From Campylorhamphus procurvoides (Eukaryota; Chordata; Aves; Passeriformes; Dendrocolaptidae): 64,000 nucleotides of DNA. The stretch lies in the NCBI GenBank assembly GCA_013396655.1, contig WBMV01003161.1, forward strand, positions 3,966,059 through 4,030,058, read 5' to 3'. Under the pieces are notes generated by a model. It saw only the letters and a program-made list of their open reading frames with translations. It was not told the DNA's origin and ran no database searches. Shown in pieces: positions 1 through 18,437 of the stretch (position 1 is its first letter; every line of letters starts with the position of its first letter). Position numbers and translations under genes: made by a program.

Positions 1-723
1 GCAGAGCTGGAAGGTCTCCCCATGAGCTCCCAACACAGAATTGAAGCCTTGAATGCTCCCTAGCCACGAATTGAGCCTCTGAATGCACGGTGACTGAATA
101 TTCATTTTGTACATTCTTCAAAAAAATACTTACAATTTAAAGTACTAGAATAGCTCCATTCATGAGCCGTGATGTGAGACAAGCCCCTGCCACCAGTGCC
201 ACATCTGCGCTTCTTAATAAGAAGCCAACAAAGCTGACATATTACCATGTATAAAAATAATGAAAAGAAAGATATCCAGGGAGAGAAATTACCTTTTTGT
301 CATGAAGTGATGTGGGTTGATTATAAGCATAGGTATTATTTTTCTCTTTGTTGTTCACGTCTTTGTGCAGAGCGGGACAATCAGGACGCCGTGTGTGCCT
401 GTGGCTGGGCTGGGTGATGGGAGGGTTTCGACACTTGGAACAGCAGACACTTAGGGTAAAACTTTCCCCTGATTTGAGCTGAACTATTCATCACACACAC
501 GTAGCTGTCATTAATCTTACATGCAGAGCCAGGCTTCTCATATTTCAAAATCTTTGGAGAGGCAGCTTTTTAATCTATATTTGGTTCTTCTTTTCTCCCC
601 CTCCGAGATTGATTTCTCTTTGCATATAATGCTGCAGTAGTTTCAATTTAAACAGAACCCTGAAATAAAATAGTTGAATGTAAAACCCTAGCAAAGAGAA
701 AGGAAACAATTATCTTGAGATTC

Positions 724-741
724 TTTTTTTTTTTTTTTGGA
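724..741. repeat. poly(T) tract
   Basis: An uninterrupted run of about 18 T in the TAFA1 intron. No target-site duplication or retroposed body is visible beside it. Confidence 0.85.
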
Positions 742-1516
742 GGTAAAAAACTTCAATGACAGCACTGCTGACTGCAAAAATTGACATGTATTGTAACTTG
801 TGCTTCAAGCAATGGATTATCTTAATCACAACAAGAGGGCACATACTCCGGGATGGGGCCATAAATTCAATTAATCTCAGTAGTAATTCTCAAAGCAACT
901 CATCACAATATAATGCAGCACCTTGAAGTATCTAAATTGCAGCAGCTGAAGCTGGTTAAAGACCAGGCAGATGCAGAGGCTGCCCAGCAGCTCCTGGTGA
1001 CCAGTTTTACCTTCTCCTGCTTCCTTTCTGATACACCATTCCTGGCAAAAGCCAGATTTGCTTCTGAGAGCCAGGAAAATAAAGGAAAAGGACACAAAGG
1101 AAAAGGAAACAAAAATGTCAGGGAAAACAGGAGAAAAGACAGAATGGCTGTGAGGGCAGCAAGTGGCAGGGGGTTAAGGTCTAAGCTTATTCTCAAAAAT
1201 ACACAAACTGTGATAGCTGCAGGTTATGAAGTATCTCTCAAATATTTCTGGTGGCCAAGAGCAAAATTTTTAAGTGGTTTGCATATCTCCCTGAGATAAT
1301 AATATAGCTGGCTGTTCCTTATTTTGTAGGTCGTTTTTACAGCTCTTCCCTGTTCTAATATTCAAACAGGATGTTCATGGAACCCCAAACTCTTTGCCGT
1401 TTTGCAGAGCTGAATCTGGACATGTAACGTTATAAATTCAGCCAAGTGTGTCACTATGGGAACTGTTTCTCCTGCCAGGCAGTGTTGGGATGAACTGGAA
1501 ACTGGCTGCTTGGACA

Positions 1517-1550
1517 CATGTGTGTGTCTGTGTGTGTGGATGTGTGTCTG
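1517..1550. repeat. interrupted TG-rich microsatellite
   Basis: TG repeats broken by single substitutions (TGTGTGTCTG, TGTGTGTGGA, TGTGTGTCTG), a typical degraded dinucleotide tract. Confidence 0.85.
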
Positions 1551-4500
1551 CATAAACATTCATATATAAATTTTACCATTAGGTGTTTGCACTTCTTTGT
1601 TTCACCATTTCTTCTTATTTTGCTTCATTTAGCATAGATTATCTCTGTAAGTCTGGCAACTAGTCAATTACTGAATTGCTTTCAAAGGAACAGGAAAGGA
1701 AGATTACAAAATTCATCAAACTAGCATAAATCACCATATCTTCCCCACCTGAGGATCTGACCCTGTAACAGTAGTTTCTTTCTTCTTTATAGAGGTAATT
1801 ATTCTATTAAAATTAATAGTAAAATGAATACTGCTGTGACTGAATTACATGGGATAAGCGTGAAATACTGTGATCTGTTCTGCTATGAATTAGTAATTAT
1901 AGTGTGCCCAGTGAAATTTGCATACTTTCCTCTCCTTGCCTGCTCTCTGTCTTGGTTTAGTTGCTAACACTCTCTCCAGGGCTGGAGCTGGAGCTGGTGG
2001 TTCATGCAAAGAGGAGGTGTTTGCAGAACATAGCACCCCTGAGTTTTAAGATAGCAGAAGAAGTTACAAGATAAGCTTGAGTTTGTTTGGTATTTGAAGT
2101 AGCTGTGATTGCCTTTCTAAATGTGGTGGAGCTATTTTTATTTAATTTTTTTTGGTGATTATATAGATGAGGTGAGAGGGGGAAAAAAGTCTGTTTCCTT
2201 TCCACCCACTATTTTTGTGTGAAAAGTTTAGCTCCACGATATGACTTTGGGTTGACACTGCCTGGAGCAGTGAAAGTAGTTGGTATCCCAAAGGGATGGT
2301 ACCTGGAATAAAGGAGAACCCAATACAGGAGTAACCTGTGCACCTGCCATGGCTTCTGTTTTGAACAGAGTTCTGTCCACCTGTTTGCACTTAGGTGGTT
2401 TGTGGAAAGTTTAAAGTTAACCTTGAAGAGGATAAATGATACTGGGCTGAAAGACAGCCATAGGACAGCAATAGCAATTACTTACCAAGTGAAGGATGGC
2501 AGGAAACAATCTCTTGGCTTTGGTGCTCTCGGGTCAGAGGGCAGAAGTTGGGCATCAGGCCCAGGCTGCTTTCCCAGGATGCCAGAGAGCCAGCCCTGCT
2601 GTTAATAGGATTTTACTGTTATTAACCATATTGGGATGGTCACAGGCTGGTTCAGATTGCTAATGCTTGATTAACTAATGACCTACTGTAGTGATAGATG
2701 AAAACTTGCCTCAGTGAATGAAAATCTTGTTGCTCTTTCCTGAGAATACTATGCTGTAAAAATTGTTTAAAAAAACAAAAGGAGTGGGAAAGGAGACTTT
2801 TGTTGTCATAATTAAGATAATATATTTTGGGGGTTTGTAGAAACCTTGATCTCAACAATCCCCAAGTTAACAGAAGGTTGCTCTTTTTTCCTCCCTGAAA
2901 TAGCCTATGCAGAGCACAGCTTAACCAGCTCAAGAGAAGCATTTTTTCACCCCAAGAAAGCAGCCTTAGACAACCTGTAAAAAGGTCATATAAACTTTTG
3001 ATGCAAGCCATTATTTTTAATTCATGTGGTCTATCTGTGTTTCCTAGCACCTGAGCTGTCCTTTCTGCAAATTACATTCCTTTTGTGAATATAAACAGTT
3101 TATTAAAACTCCTGTATTAATTATTTAAATGAGTTTATAAATATTTGAGGAAGCCCATGCAAAAGGCGCTCATAATAAATTATCATATTCTACCTTCCCT
3201 GAAAGTTAAATTAAAGAACTCTGAAGATTGCCTTTTGTAGGAAAGCCATTTCTGATGCCTGTGGTAAGAGCACTTCATCTAAGTAGCTGCAAAAAACACA
3301 AAAATCAGCACATAAAGGTCAAAGTGAGATAACAACATTTGTATCTTAGAGTTTGTACTGAATGTGACACACAGTGGAGTAGGTGGCCATTCCATTACCT
3401 GTGCTCAGTGTTTTGGGGGGAACCCATCACTTTCCAGCCTGGACTTTGGGATCCCAGGTGTGGAGACTGAATTCATGAGCAGGAGGGGAAGGATTGGTAC
3501 TGGGAGCAAGTGAAAGAAGAAATCACTCACACAGATCAATTGATTGAATGAGAAGTCAGATACTTAAAGTGGTGCTGAAAAGAATATCAATCCTGCAACT
3601 CTGTGGCAGATTGGGAGGGAGTATTGCAAAATTATAGAATTATAAACTTCAAAATTTCATCTAGAATTTACTTTTTGGTATTCTGGTAGCTAGCAATCCT
3701 CAGTGTCTTTGTTCAGCTATTTGTCTTCTGAGGGCTTCTGCTTGCATGCATTTTGCAACTGGCAGAGCTGAACATATTCTGCAAAGCATTTTGCACTAAT
3801 TCAGGCTCAGATTTGTAAAAGAACTTGCACTGGGTGTGCTCAGGCTCCACTTCCATTCATTTGTATGAGCATTAATGAGATCAAGCAGAACAAGGACAGA
3901 TGTTTGTGAAAAACAAAATGTTAAACTCCTATTTGTAGTGATGACAATAGAACTTATGGCTTCATAGCTAAGAATCATCTGACTGGAATTCCTGGAGTAT
4001 CTGGAGTCTACGACTCACAGCTCCTTCCATGTGCTTATTTTTTCAAGAGCACATCTTGTGCCTTACAGTGGAAATAATGATCCTTGTCTAATTTCAGGAT
4101 TATTCACTGAAAGGACAACAGGGTAAGGTCATTGTACAAATCATTAGTAGCGAAGACTTACCTAGGAGAAGTGAAATCCAGGGACAGTGAAAAAGAGGGA
4201 AAATATCACTGTGGTGAATTTTGATCTTTTAAAATAATGCAAGTCAGAATTAAATTGAATGGAGGCAAAAAGACATGAGCTGTGCCAATAGCAACACGAC
4301 CATGAAATTTCAAGTGCCCATTAACAGACTTCTCAGCTCTGTAAAAGGTTTCAGAGTAAATAAGCATTATGAGCACTGAAGGAAAACATAATTTCAAAGG
4401 AAAGCTTGTCAGTTAAGGTCAGTTTAATATCCACTCATGAATTTCCCTGTTTGTAAGTCTTGATGATAAGCCTTTATAATTGAGTTACTTCTCTTATTCC

Positions 4501-5855
4501 ATGCATATTGCAGCAGTAATTAAGCTATGATAGGAGATACAAAATATCCTGTGCTCAAGTCATCTATTTTTGTTCAGTCTTGCAGTTCTTGCTCCAATTG
4601 CACTGGCATTGTTGCACTGAAATATCTCCCAATCTATCATGTCAAGATTATGCATGATGTAATTTGTAATAGCATCTAGGGATTTGTTTACCAAAAAAAA
4701 CAACAAATGTTCCTTTAATCTTTGAAAGAAAATTAGACTTGTCTTATACCACAGAACAAAGAGAGTTGAATGAATACAACACTTTTAATAAATCAGTAAT
4801 TACCTTGTGTAGTGGCAGTTGGCTCATTTAACTTAACCTTTGAAAACAACTTCCTGCATAGAGATTTTAAACTGTGCTCTTCTGGGCTGTGGAGATTTAA
4901 GTGCTCTATAGGTGTGTGATTTATACTACAGCAATCCCCAGTTCATGGAAGAGAATTTGGACCATATTGTCTTTTCCAGGGAAGAGAATTGCAAGTTAAC
5001 TAAACTGCTTCCTAAAGAAATTTGCAGGTGCTGCCTTTTGTTACCACTGTGCATAAAGTAGCACATACCACGTGCAAGTTCATAGTGCCATCATTAGGAC
5101 AGGAAAAACCTCTCTTAGTTTTCATTTCACATGGAATTGTCCCCACAAGGAGAGCACAGGGCACCTGACCCCACACAGTGCGAGTTTGGGCTGGTGGGGG
5201 TTTCAGTAAACATGTTTGACAGCTGGTGGGTCCAGACAACAGCCAAGGGCTGCTCCCATCCTTTCCTGGAGCATCCTGGGTCATCCATGGGTTGTGTTCA
5301 GCAGGGCCTTGACCTGCATCACTTCACTCTGAAAATCAACCAGCTGCCTGCAAAAGGCAGCTCTTGAAGGCTCCTGTTTTGTTTTGCTGCATGTGTGTCC
5401 ACTGGATAATGGATTTGCACAGATTTTTTTAGGCTGCAGGGCAGAATAGACAGGACATTTTGCGGGAAACAGAACCTACCCAGGATGTATTATGAGGCAT
5501 CAGGTCAAGCACAGAGGAACTTCATCTAAAAGGGGTAAGTGCTTTAATCACCAGCTGTGGGGAGTTAGGCAGCTTTGCTGCTACTGGGCAGGACAGAGAC
5601 TTGTGCTGGTGGGTGTTTTGGACATAAGTTTGACCACATGAGCAGGGGTTTGCACTGATGGGACCCTTTTAGGACCTTAGGTGCTTCTCACAGCTCAAAA
5701 TGAAGGGGTATTTTGCTTCAGGAATTTTCCAGCTCTGCTTATTATCCTCTCTCCATCCTTTTTAAGGCAAGAATAGCAGATGGCTTCATGTACTTCACAC
5801 CTCTTAGTAGCCTCTTTTTCCAAAAATTCTCTGATATCCAGACTTTAGGAGAAAT

Positions 5856-6095
5856 ATAGAATCAGAGAATGGTTTAGGCTGGAAGGAACCTTAAAGATCA
5901 TTTCATTCCACACCCCCTGCCATGGGCAGAGACATCTTCCACCAGCCCAGGTTGCTCCAAGCCCATCCAAACTGCCCTTGGGCACTTCCAGGGATGGGGC
6001 AGCCACAGCTTCTTTGGGCACCCTGTGCCAGGGCCTGCCCACCCTCACAGGGAAGGATTCTTTCCCAATATCTGATCTAAACCTGCCTTTTCCCA
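5856..6095 (-). mobile_element. CR1 LINE 3' fragment
   Basis: Reads, on the + strand, as the reverse complement of a CR1 3' end: it opens with ATAGAATCAGAGAATGG, continues through the GGAAGGAACCTTAAAGATCAT and CTGCCATGGGCAGAGACA blocks and the GGTTGCTCCAAGCCCATCCA block, and fades near 6095. The element is truncated at its 5' side and has no intact reverse transcriptase. It lies in antisense to TAFA1 within the upstream intron. Confidence 0.93.
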
Positions 6096-7080
6096 CCCTT
6101 TTCCTGCTCAGGTCCTTTTGTGTTTTCAGTTCTTTTCCCATTTCTCCTGTCCTCCCATGCTTTCTTCAGCAGCAGGCACCAACCACACAGCCCTATTACA
6201 GAGACACCTGGAACCCCAGCCACATATTTCAGCATTTTCTAAGCTTGGTGTTTCAGTCTTAGGTCTTTAAAGCACAGAGAAATTAGTATTTATCACAGAG
6301 GAGAACAGGGACAATATAATAGCTTGTATTTCAAAAAGAAAACCAAACCAAACAACATTTTTCACTGCAAAAGCAGATACAAGTAAAAAAAAAAGTGTTT
6401 TTCATTGGCTAATGACACATAATCACATTATGTGCTATTAATTTGTGTAGATTCAATAGAAGAATTTTCCACATTTATTTATTTACAGGAATCTTCTGTT
6501 GACAGGAAACAAGAGAGAAACACTACACAATTTATATACAAGCAGTACACCAGAATTTAATTTCATAACTGATAACTCTCCAATATATTATGCATGCTTT
6601 GTTATGCCTTATAAATGCATTACAGTTATATAATTTATTCATTTCCAGTGTTCTTTCATAGAGTGCTTTGCTGCTAAGCTGTGATTCTGGCACCTCATTC
6701 AGTCAAAATTTCCTAATAGACTTTCACCCTTCAGAGCCCATCTCGCAGCTTTTCCCTTCCACATCCCTAAACCCAACACCCGCAGCATGGGAATTCACAT
6801 TTGAGCAAATGGCAACTTTTACAGACACCAGATTTGGTCTGAAGCCTGCAAAAACTAAGGAGGGTTTTCTTTCCTGTTTCTCCAGTAACTGTTGGCTCAC
6901 ACACTAAACACAGATCGTTGGTTTCTAATGTAAAACCAGGCAATAATTGTTCTTGCGAGCTGCATCATGAGGGGCAAAGTCACAGCAATGATATCTTTGG
7001 TTCATGGCAGCCAGTTCCCAGCAGGGCTGGTTCTGTGAGCAAACATCTCCACAGCAGCAGCATCACAGCCACTCATCATT

Positions 7081-7083
<3 letters not shown>

Positions 7084-7112
<29 letters not shown>

Positions 7113-7131
7113 CGTGTGTGTGTGTGTGTAC
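7084..7131. repeat. compound TA/TG microsatellite
   Basis: About 12 TA units run straight into about 10 TG/CG units. It is likely to be length-polymorphic. Alternating purine-pyrimidine composition over the whole tract. Confidence 0.93.
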
Positions 7132-10100
7132 ACATACATAGATGTATGTATACAAATATATGACTCAGGGTCCTTGCAGCCATCAAAGGAATAGCATTGC
7201 AAGGCCACTCACAAACCTCTGTGTACCCCCCTTATCCTCCTCTCACAGCCTGGTTCTTCTCCCTCTGCATTTCAACTCGTTCATTTCCTTTATTAATGAA
7301 TTATTATTAATGAAAAATTAACATTGCACAGAGATATGCTGCTTCTTTGATGGACACCAGTCCTCAACCCTGGTCTGAAATATGTCTGTGAATATTTATA
7401 AGTAGCTTCCTATTGTCTTTCCAAAAATGTGTAATTGTGCTGCAGTTCTTTGGCATTTCATTAAGTATCCAACAATAAGATTAAGCTTTCACGGGGTTAT
7501 CTGAAGCCATTCAAATAGGGTGTAAATAACTCTGCTTCTTTGCACAAATGTTTTATCAGCCTGCTCTCAGCTTTGCTCTGCAGCAAGGGGGTGGATTCAT
7601 TTCCAAACTTCAGTGATAAATAGCAGCAATGGGTCTCCCTAACCTACAAAAGATCAATTTTTCCCCTACAGGCTGGGAGGGGATCCTCGGTCACCTGCAT
7701 TCATTTCAGGTCCCTGAATGTGGCATTCCTGGTTCTCATTAGTCTCATTAGCACTCGCTCATGTCAGCAGGTTACTCTCAAAAGACCCACTGTCTTTGCA
7801 GAGAGGTTATGTCTCACACACATAAACTCACACTTGTAAAACTATAAATGAAGGTGGGTGGCTCGATGCCTGTCTTAGCTGTTGCTGCTCATGGATTCAG
7901 GAAATTCCAAGAAAAAATAAAAGACACTGTCCTAGCACTCTGGAAGGTCACAGAATACACTATGCACTTTTGGGGAGACAAGTTTATCATTCATGATTTA
8001 TTTTATCGTTTCATGTCCTTTCTCTCTGCCACGGATATCTGCAAAAATCTGTTTTGTTGAGGCTTGCTCTGCCTTTCAGTGCAGAAATCAAGTTTCCTGA
8101 TAGATAATGCAGTGGAGGTTCAGGTAGAATATCAACTATGATCCATGACTTTCAGAGAAAAAGATGTCAAGCATTGGTCCTGCCTGAGCTCAGTGGAATG
8201 TGGAATAATTAAAGCTTGGAAAAACCTACAACACCTTTTGAGTACAGGATTATCAAATGAGAAGGGGGTTGAGAGCCAGCTGCCAGCACGACTGACCTGG
8301 GACCTGCTGGCACCTCTGGGGAGCAGTGCCACAGCCCAGGCTCCAAGCCTGACAGCTTCTGCTGGCTTCAGTTTTTGTTACCTTAAAATCTGAGACTTGG
8401 AAAAGATCTCACAAGTCGAACTTTGAGTGTCCAAGAAAAATTTTGGTTGTTTTTCCTTGTCCTACACTTTGCTGCTGAGATCTATCCAATTTAGAAGATA
8501 ATTATGCAGATTCTACAATTCTTAAAATCTGGATGTTTTTATCTGTGTACCTGGCTAACAAATCAGGTTTTTTTACCTCTGAACAGCTGGGCACACTTTA
8601 TAAGCACTCAGAGGACCTGAGTACTGTCATTGTTAATGGACTCATGGAAGTGAAGATGCACGTTCACTCACCATGAAGGTGCCACCCATGAGAAATTGTG
8701 GTCCTGCTTCAGCTATGGATGTCCCTCAGCCATATGTCTGAGCAGCATTTCTTTCCAAAGGTGTAAAGAAAGGGACATGGAAAAATGACAAAGCTGCAGC
8801 ATTTGACACTCCCAGGCTGAACAGGATTAAGGACTAGAAATGCCTTGGCAATGTTCTGAGCTATTTTGTGTGAAATCTGCTTTTTAACAGACCATCTCTA
8901 TTCAGCTCAAAGTCAGGCATGTGCTTAAACACCTTCTGGCAGCACACAGGCTCCACATAATTTTAATGCTATAATTTATTTTCATAGTACCTAGGAAACC
9001 CAAGACACCACTCTTCAAGTTGTACAAATGCAGAAAAAAGGTCAGTCCCAAACCTCTGCAATACAGTGTTAAAGTTCAGCAGGTCAGTAAAGACAGAGGG
9101 GAACACACAAGGAAATATGGCAAGAATAATAAATAAGTAAATAGAATTACAAATGGAAAATTGGGATAGCAAGGAGATGATTTACCTGGATTAACAGAGA
9201 AAGTGAGAAGCAAAGCTGGGGTTAAACAAGCTATGAGTGTTTCAGCTTCTCAGGCCATTAGCCAACCCCACCTCTATTAGTCATGTTGTTATGAGGGAAG
9301 TACACAACAAGCTTATGTCATTTTTCCTAATTTACCTAACAGTATGACAACTGCTCAGAAATGGCAGTGTAAGTGGTTTTTCACTAGTGAGCCTTCTCTG
9401 CTGGTGAATTAACACCCTTTTTCACTGGTTTATGCAAATCTTAAAAGGAAATTGTTCATGGATTCTTTGCGTCTAATCTGCCCTTTCATATTTAATGGGT
9501 GTATTTCAGCGCAGCCCACAGCGTTGTTCAGACACGTATTACACTCTTTAAAATACCCTACTCTGGCTGCTGAATAGATTGCAATGAAAAATTGAGAATT
9601 CTGAATGGAAAAAAAATAAAAATCTTCAATTCTTTCAAGTTTCAGACAAGTTTCAGTGAATTAATAAAGTATCGTTGAAAAATCTGGAGAATATTGCAAA
9701 GATCAGAGTGTTAAGAAAAAGGTTTAGTACGCTGATCTCTTTTTAATGTTTACTACAATTAAAAATATTAAATTAACTCAGCAAGACTGAATGTGAGGCA
9801 ATTAGGGATATGAGACACCACTTGCCAGACTGATTGCACTGTGCTTGTATTTTAAACTGGAGAAATGTCCATTTTCCCAGAGCTATGAGAGGTCTGTTAT
9901 CAAAGTCAGCAAAGCATTACACTGCAGGAGCATTAGATTGATACTGCCAAAATTGAGTAAGATTGAATTAAAGCAGAGACTTTGATAGCTCAGACTCCCT
10001 GTAGGAAACATCCTGTATTTCTCCTAGATAGCAATATTCAACCGGAAATCTTTTGTTTCGGATTTGTATTCTTTAACTTATCAGATTGCTGCTTTACAGC

Positions 10101-13100
10101 TCCCCGAGTAGCTGCTATCTCAGTCTGTTTATGAAATCCATAACCCTTCAGACGACACTTTCTTTGAGTACAGTTTTCTCATCCTCACAGAAAGTGTGTT
10201 CCCACCTCCATCCCGCTCCCCATGACATCCCAATAAAGTAAGAGAAACTACACGTCTCATTCAATTCACTCAGATTTTGTTTTATAACGAATAGGTGAGC
10301 ACAGGGTGACAGTTTCTCCCACTCTGGTTTATATCCATTTATTCTGAAAAAAAATAAAAGTATCTGAAAGATTTTACCCACCTCTGTGCTATTGCCATGC
10401 CAAAATCTCCATCAGCTCAAGAGTCTCTCACAGGGAGTTTGAACTTTCCTTTAATCTAATCCATTTAGAAAATGACTCACAATTTATTGAATAAAGTGGG
10501 GAAAATTGATATCTTTTCATTAAGCCGACAAAGTCTTTTTCACTTCTGACATCTGTGAAATGTGTTCTCTATTTAAATTTTATTTATATCAATCTTTGCT
10601 GGTGGAAACTAGATTAAAATGGAATGTTCTATACTTACAGTGGAAATTTTCCCATCCTGCTATGTGTGTCGTAGTGGTTTGGAAAATGAACTCTGCTACT
10701 TATTCCTTGGAGTAACATGATACCCATAATCAGGAGGAAGCACAATCTAATATCTCCATTCCTTTGTATTCTATTTCTGTACAAACAAAATGTCTACACT
10801 TTATCACAGGCAAAAAGGAGAGCTTCTGTGGCTTCATAATGGCAGCTGCAGAAGCAATCTTGGAACATTTTCATACATAGCATGTTCCCTCTAAACTGTT
10901 CAAAAATGTGTGAGGATACTTTGCTCTGTTTTCATTTTTCAGGGTATTCCATAAACATGAATTAAAGTTGTCTATTACTCTGTGAGGATTGTCATATTGT
11001 TACATTGTTAAATATAATGTCTTTATACTTATTGTCATATAGAGTTTGTCACGTTGTTAAAGAAGTCTCCTAAATACAAATGCAGGAAAGTTAAAGGAGA
11101 ATTTTATCTGGAAAAAACAAAAAGGAAGTCTGCATTTTCTATACACTCTGGAGTGGGAAACATGACAAAAGCAAATGTCTGTGAGTCTCTGAGCTGTGTA
11201 TGCACATTTTCTAGGTCTGTGTCCTGTTAATTCCATGTAAGAGGGCCTTGAACAACTTCAGTTTAGTGCAAGAACATGAAGACTAATAAACGTGAAACAG
11301 AAAATTCAGGAGTTTCAACAGGCAGCTCTACCAAAACTATTGTGTCTTTTTTCCAAATTTTGCTTGATTCAAGAGGAAAATGATGGAATGATTAGTGTTC
11401 CAGTGTTGATTTGATCTTTTAGGTGTAGATATTTGAAGGTGTTCAGTGCATTCCCATGATAGAATACTCTGTTACTGACATTCAGAGGGGAAATATCTCC
11501 CTCCAGCTCCTCCATACATCAAACCTTTGTGCTCCAGGGGCTGCACCAGAGCAGTGAGAGCATGGTCATTACCCTTATGCAACCTGCAAAGGTTCTCGTG
11601 AACTTTGAAGGCTGAAACCCACTGAATCCAACCTAAACTGGCAGTTCCCTGCAGCCACCTGAGGTCTGGGGCCTTGTGTTTGGGAACAAATGTATTTTAA
11701 AATGCAATAGAATTGTGCAAACACTAAAAAATATAAGCTATTCTATTGCTCTTTCCCTATATTCAATCCCATCCCAAGATTTCTTATCTGTAACTTATTT
11801 CTCTGGAGCATGATTAACAAATGCCTTTTCAGCCAAATGCTTTTTTGTGTTAAACCATGCAGACTAAATACATCAAAAGTTAAATATTGTGATCAAATTT
11901 TTTTTCTATAGCTTTGCAAACAAAGATTTTAAAAAAAAAAGGTGTGAATTGGCTGGAAAAGAGATCTCAAGAATTTTCTGAAGAAAGTTGCTTTTCTCCC
12001 CAGCCCCATCGGTTGTATGTTTAGAGTTTAATATTCTTATAAAAGAAACATTTTCTTGACAATAACTCAGATATAAGCAATCCCTTATTTAACTGAGCAG
12101 GAGCTGGCAAGAAAAAAAAATCTAAAAAAACCCCAAGCAAAGCAGGAATAGTCAAGGCTTTTCTATATCACATCCTTTTTCTTTCCCCATGGCTGAGGGT
12201 ATCTGTGTCAGTCAATTCAGCCTTGCATGAAGAAACTCTGTGCTTCATGTATTCCCCAGACAGCGAGAGAAACACAATGAAAACCACTCCAAAACATTAC
12301 AGGTGTCTAATTCAGCATGATGTGAGCACTCACAGCCTGTGCTGCCTGGCGACTAACGGGAGCCTGTAATTCTCAGCCAGAATTAGTGGTTTGGGTCACT
12401 GAGGAGCTCAGGTTCCTCAGGATCTGGGAGTTCTGGAATGGAAACCACCCTGGGGAAAAACATCTTAACCTGAGCAATTCTCTCTCACACACAACTGCTT
12501 CAGCAATCTCAGAGAGGCAAAACCTAAACACAGAGAAGCTGCATCATATTCCCTGGGGAAGGTTTCCCCACTCCTCATACAGGTGGACCCAATCCCAAAT
12601 GACTGTGATTCATTTTAAAGCTTTTCCCCTCCCTCTTTGAACAGAGCTGGAGGTGTAAAACTTTGAAATCACGTAGAACTCATCAACAGTGCCCAAGAAA
12701 GAAAGCTGGTCCTCAAGATTAAAAGGCTCTCAATAGAGGAGAAAACCTATTAACACCAGACTCAAAGGAATTAATTTTCATTGGGCTCTGGATGCTCCTG
12801 CCACAGCGTGGGGCTGAGGACTAGACCACAGTGAGCTTTGTGGTCTTTCAGACCTACAAAGGACTTTGCCACCTTACACATTAGAGACAAGTGGGAGCTT
12901 TTTCATCTCAGTGTCCCCAGTAATAGAAGGAGCTTGATCTCCAGCCCAGGTGAGAGGACTCACTGATGTACACTAGGGTGGGCTTGCTTGAGATTGCAAC
13001 TGCACTGTGATCACAGTTAATTAATCAAATAAATAAACAAATGTGTTCATGTATATACTCAAACCTGCACACCATTACATGAATCAGTTGCCATTACGGT

Positions 13101-14100
13101 TCAGCATTGGCTTTGCATTTGATTATCTTTCAAGGTCAAGTTCTGAGTACTTGGGCTGCATTTAACAGCATCAATAAGCAGTTAGATCATTTTAATTTCA
13201 TGAACAGCTTTGCTCCTTCGTGCTGCCTCTCAGTCTGTATTCATGTCATATCTCTGTTTTACACTGGACCTTCCCTAGGCCGGGTCGTTCAGGTTTGTGG
13301 GTTTTAGTACCCAGCACTGTAGGATCCTTCTCTGTGTTATTTAATAGTGCAGCACTGCTACTCGTAAATAATTATGATCATCCTTTTGATTCCATGTCAC
13401 AGGATCCTTCCCACACCCCCTGAGGATGCTCTGCTCCGCTGATGGCTGTGCAGGCCAGTATTTAGCAGGATATGGTTTTCAGTTTGCCCACTGCACAGTC
13501 TGTTATTAAAGCACAGATTCAGCCCTCGTGCCTTTTCATGCATGGCAAAGAGACATCTCTTTACTGTTAGCAGCATTAATGACAGCCTTCTGAAAAAGGT
13601 GTGGGAATAACATCTTTAAACTGCTTTGCAAGCACAGGTGCAAATGGATTTGTTTGTGTGTGGTATATATGGATAAATTATATCTTATGTGATAACACTT
13701 AGGTATAATCTGTGGCAAGGACCAGGAAAGACAACTCAGAGAGCTAGAGGATCATTGTAGAGCCCCTACAACTGTTCTATTCAATTCTATATTCAAGAAC
13801 TTAATTATAAACTTTGAAATGTCCGTAAATCTGTGCATGCACAACAGGGTATTTTCCAGAGCTGGATGGTGTGGTGTAAGGTAGTCAGCAGCTTCAAAGG
13901 TATTTTGTGACCTTGAAACAGCCATGTGAGGTGTTATGAATGGGTTAAGCATCCCTACTTGAGTGACTGTGCAGAAAGCTTTAACAGGTTTCCTGAGTGC
14001 AGCCATGAAATTAATTCTTGCCAAAGAAAACAAACCGTAGACAGAGCCACTCATGTGCCAACAAGTCACAGTTGCAAGGTGAGCTAAAGTTTATCAACAT

Positions 14101-14211
14101 CCCCAGACAAAAAATGTCATTAAGATACACTTAAGGATAGAGTCAGATACCAATTCCCAGGCAAGAAACTTCATTAAGGTACACTCAAGGTCATAAACAT
14201 ATGTGCCAATT
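14101..14211. repeat. imperfect 55-bp tandem duplication
   Basis: Two adjacent copies of 55 and 56 nt. Both start CCCAG-CAA-AAA, share CATTAAG-TACACT-AAGG and end CCAATT. They differ by scattered substitutions and a 1-nt indel, so the duplication is not recent. It lies about 395 bp before the penultimate TAFA1 exon. Confidence 0.8.
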
Positions 14212-14559
14212 AAATTCAGACAACAAGGTCCAAGCACTGCCATTATTTACAACATTAAATATTTGGAAATTAAAGGTTACTTCTAGAGATAATATGGTTT
14301 CTATAAAATTCATAATCAGCTTTCAACAACCAGCTTCTGCTACTGTTCAGTATTACCTTGCCCTCCCTTTCTATTTGTGATGCTCCCTGCCATGGAATCC
14401 TGGGAAAGCTAAAAGGCTGTGGAAAGCACTGCACTGTCTTAGGCAATACAGGATGCCAAAGAAGTAATTAAATACGAAATCCCTACATCTAAACTTCAGC
14501 TGAAGGGACACTGTGCCTTTTAAACACAGTGTTAGTCCCTTGGGATATTATTTGATTAG

Positions 14560-18437
<3,878 letters not shown>

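Noticed and set aside
913..1299. 128-codon frame in the TAFA1 intron, with a lysine-rich middle
   Set aside because: The Lys/Gly-rich part comes from a short AAAGGAAAAGGAAAC-like direct repeat. No splice signals or known domain support an exon.
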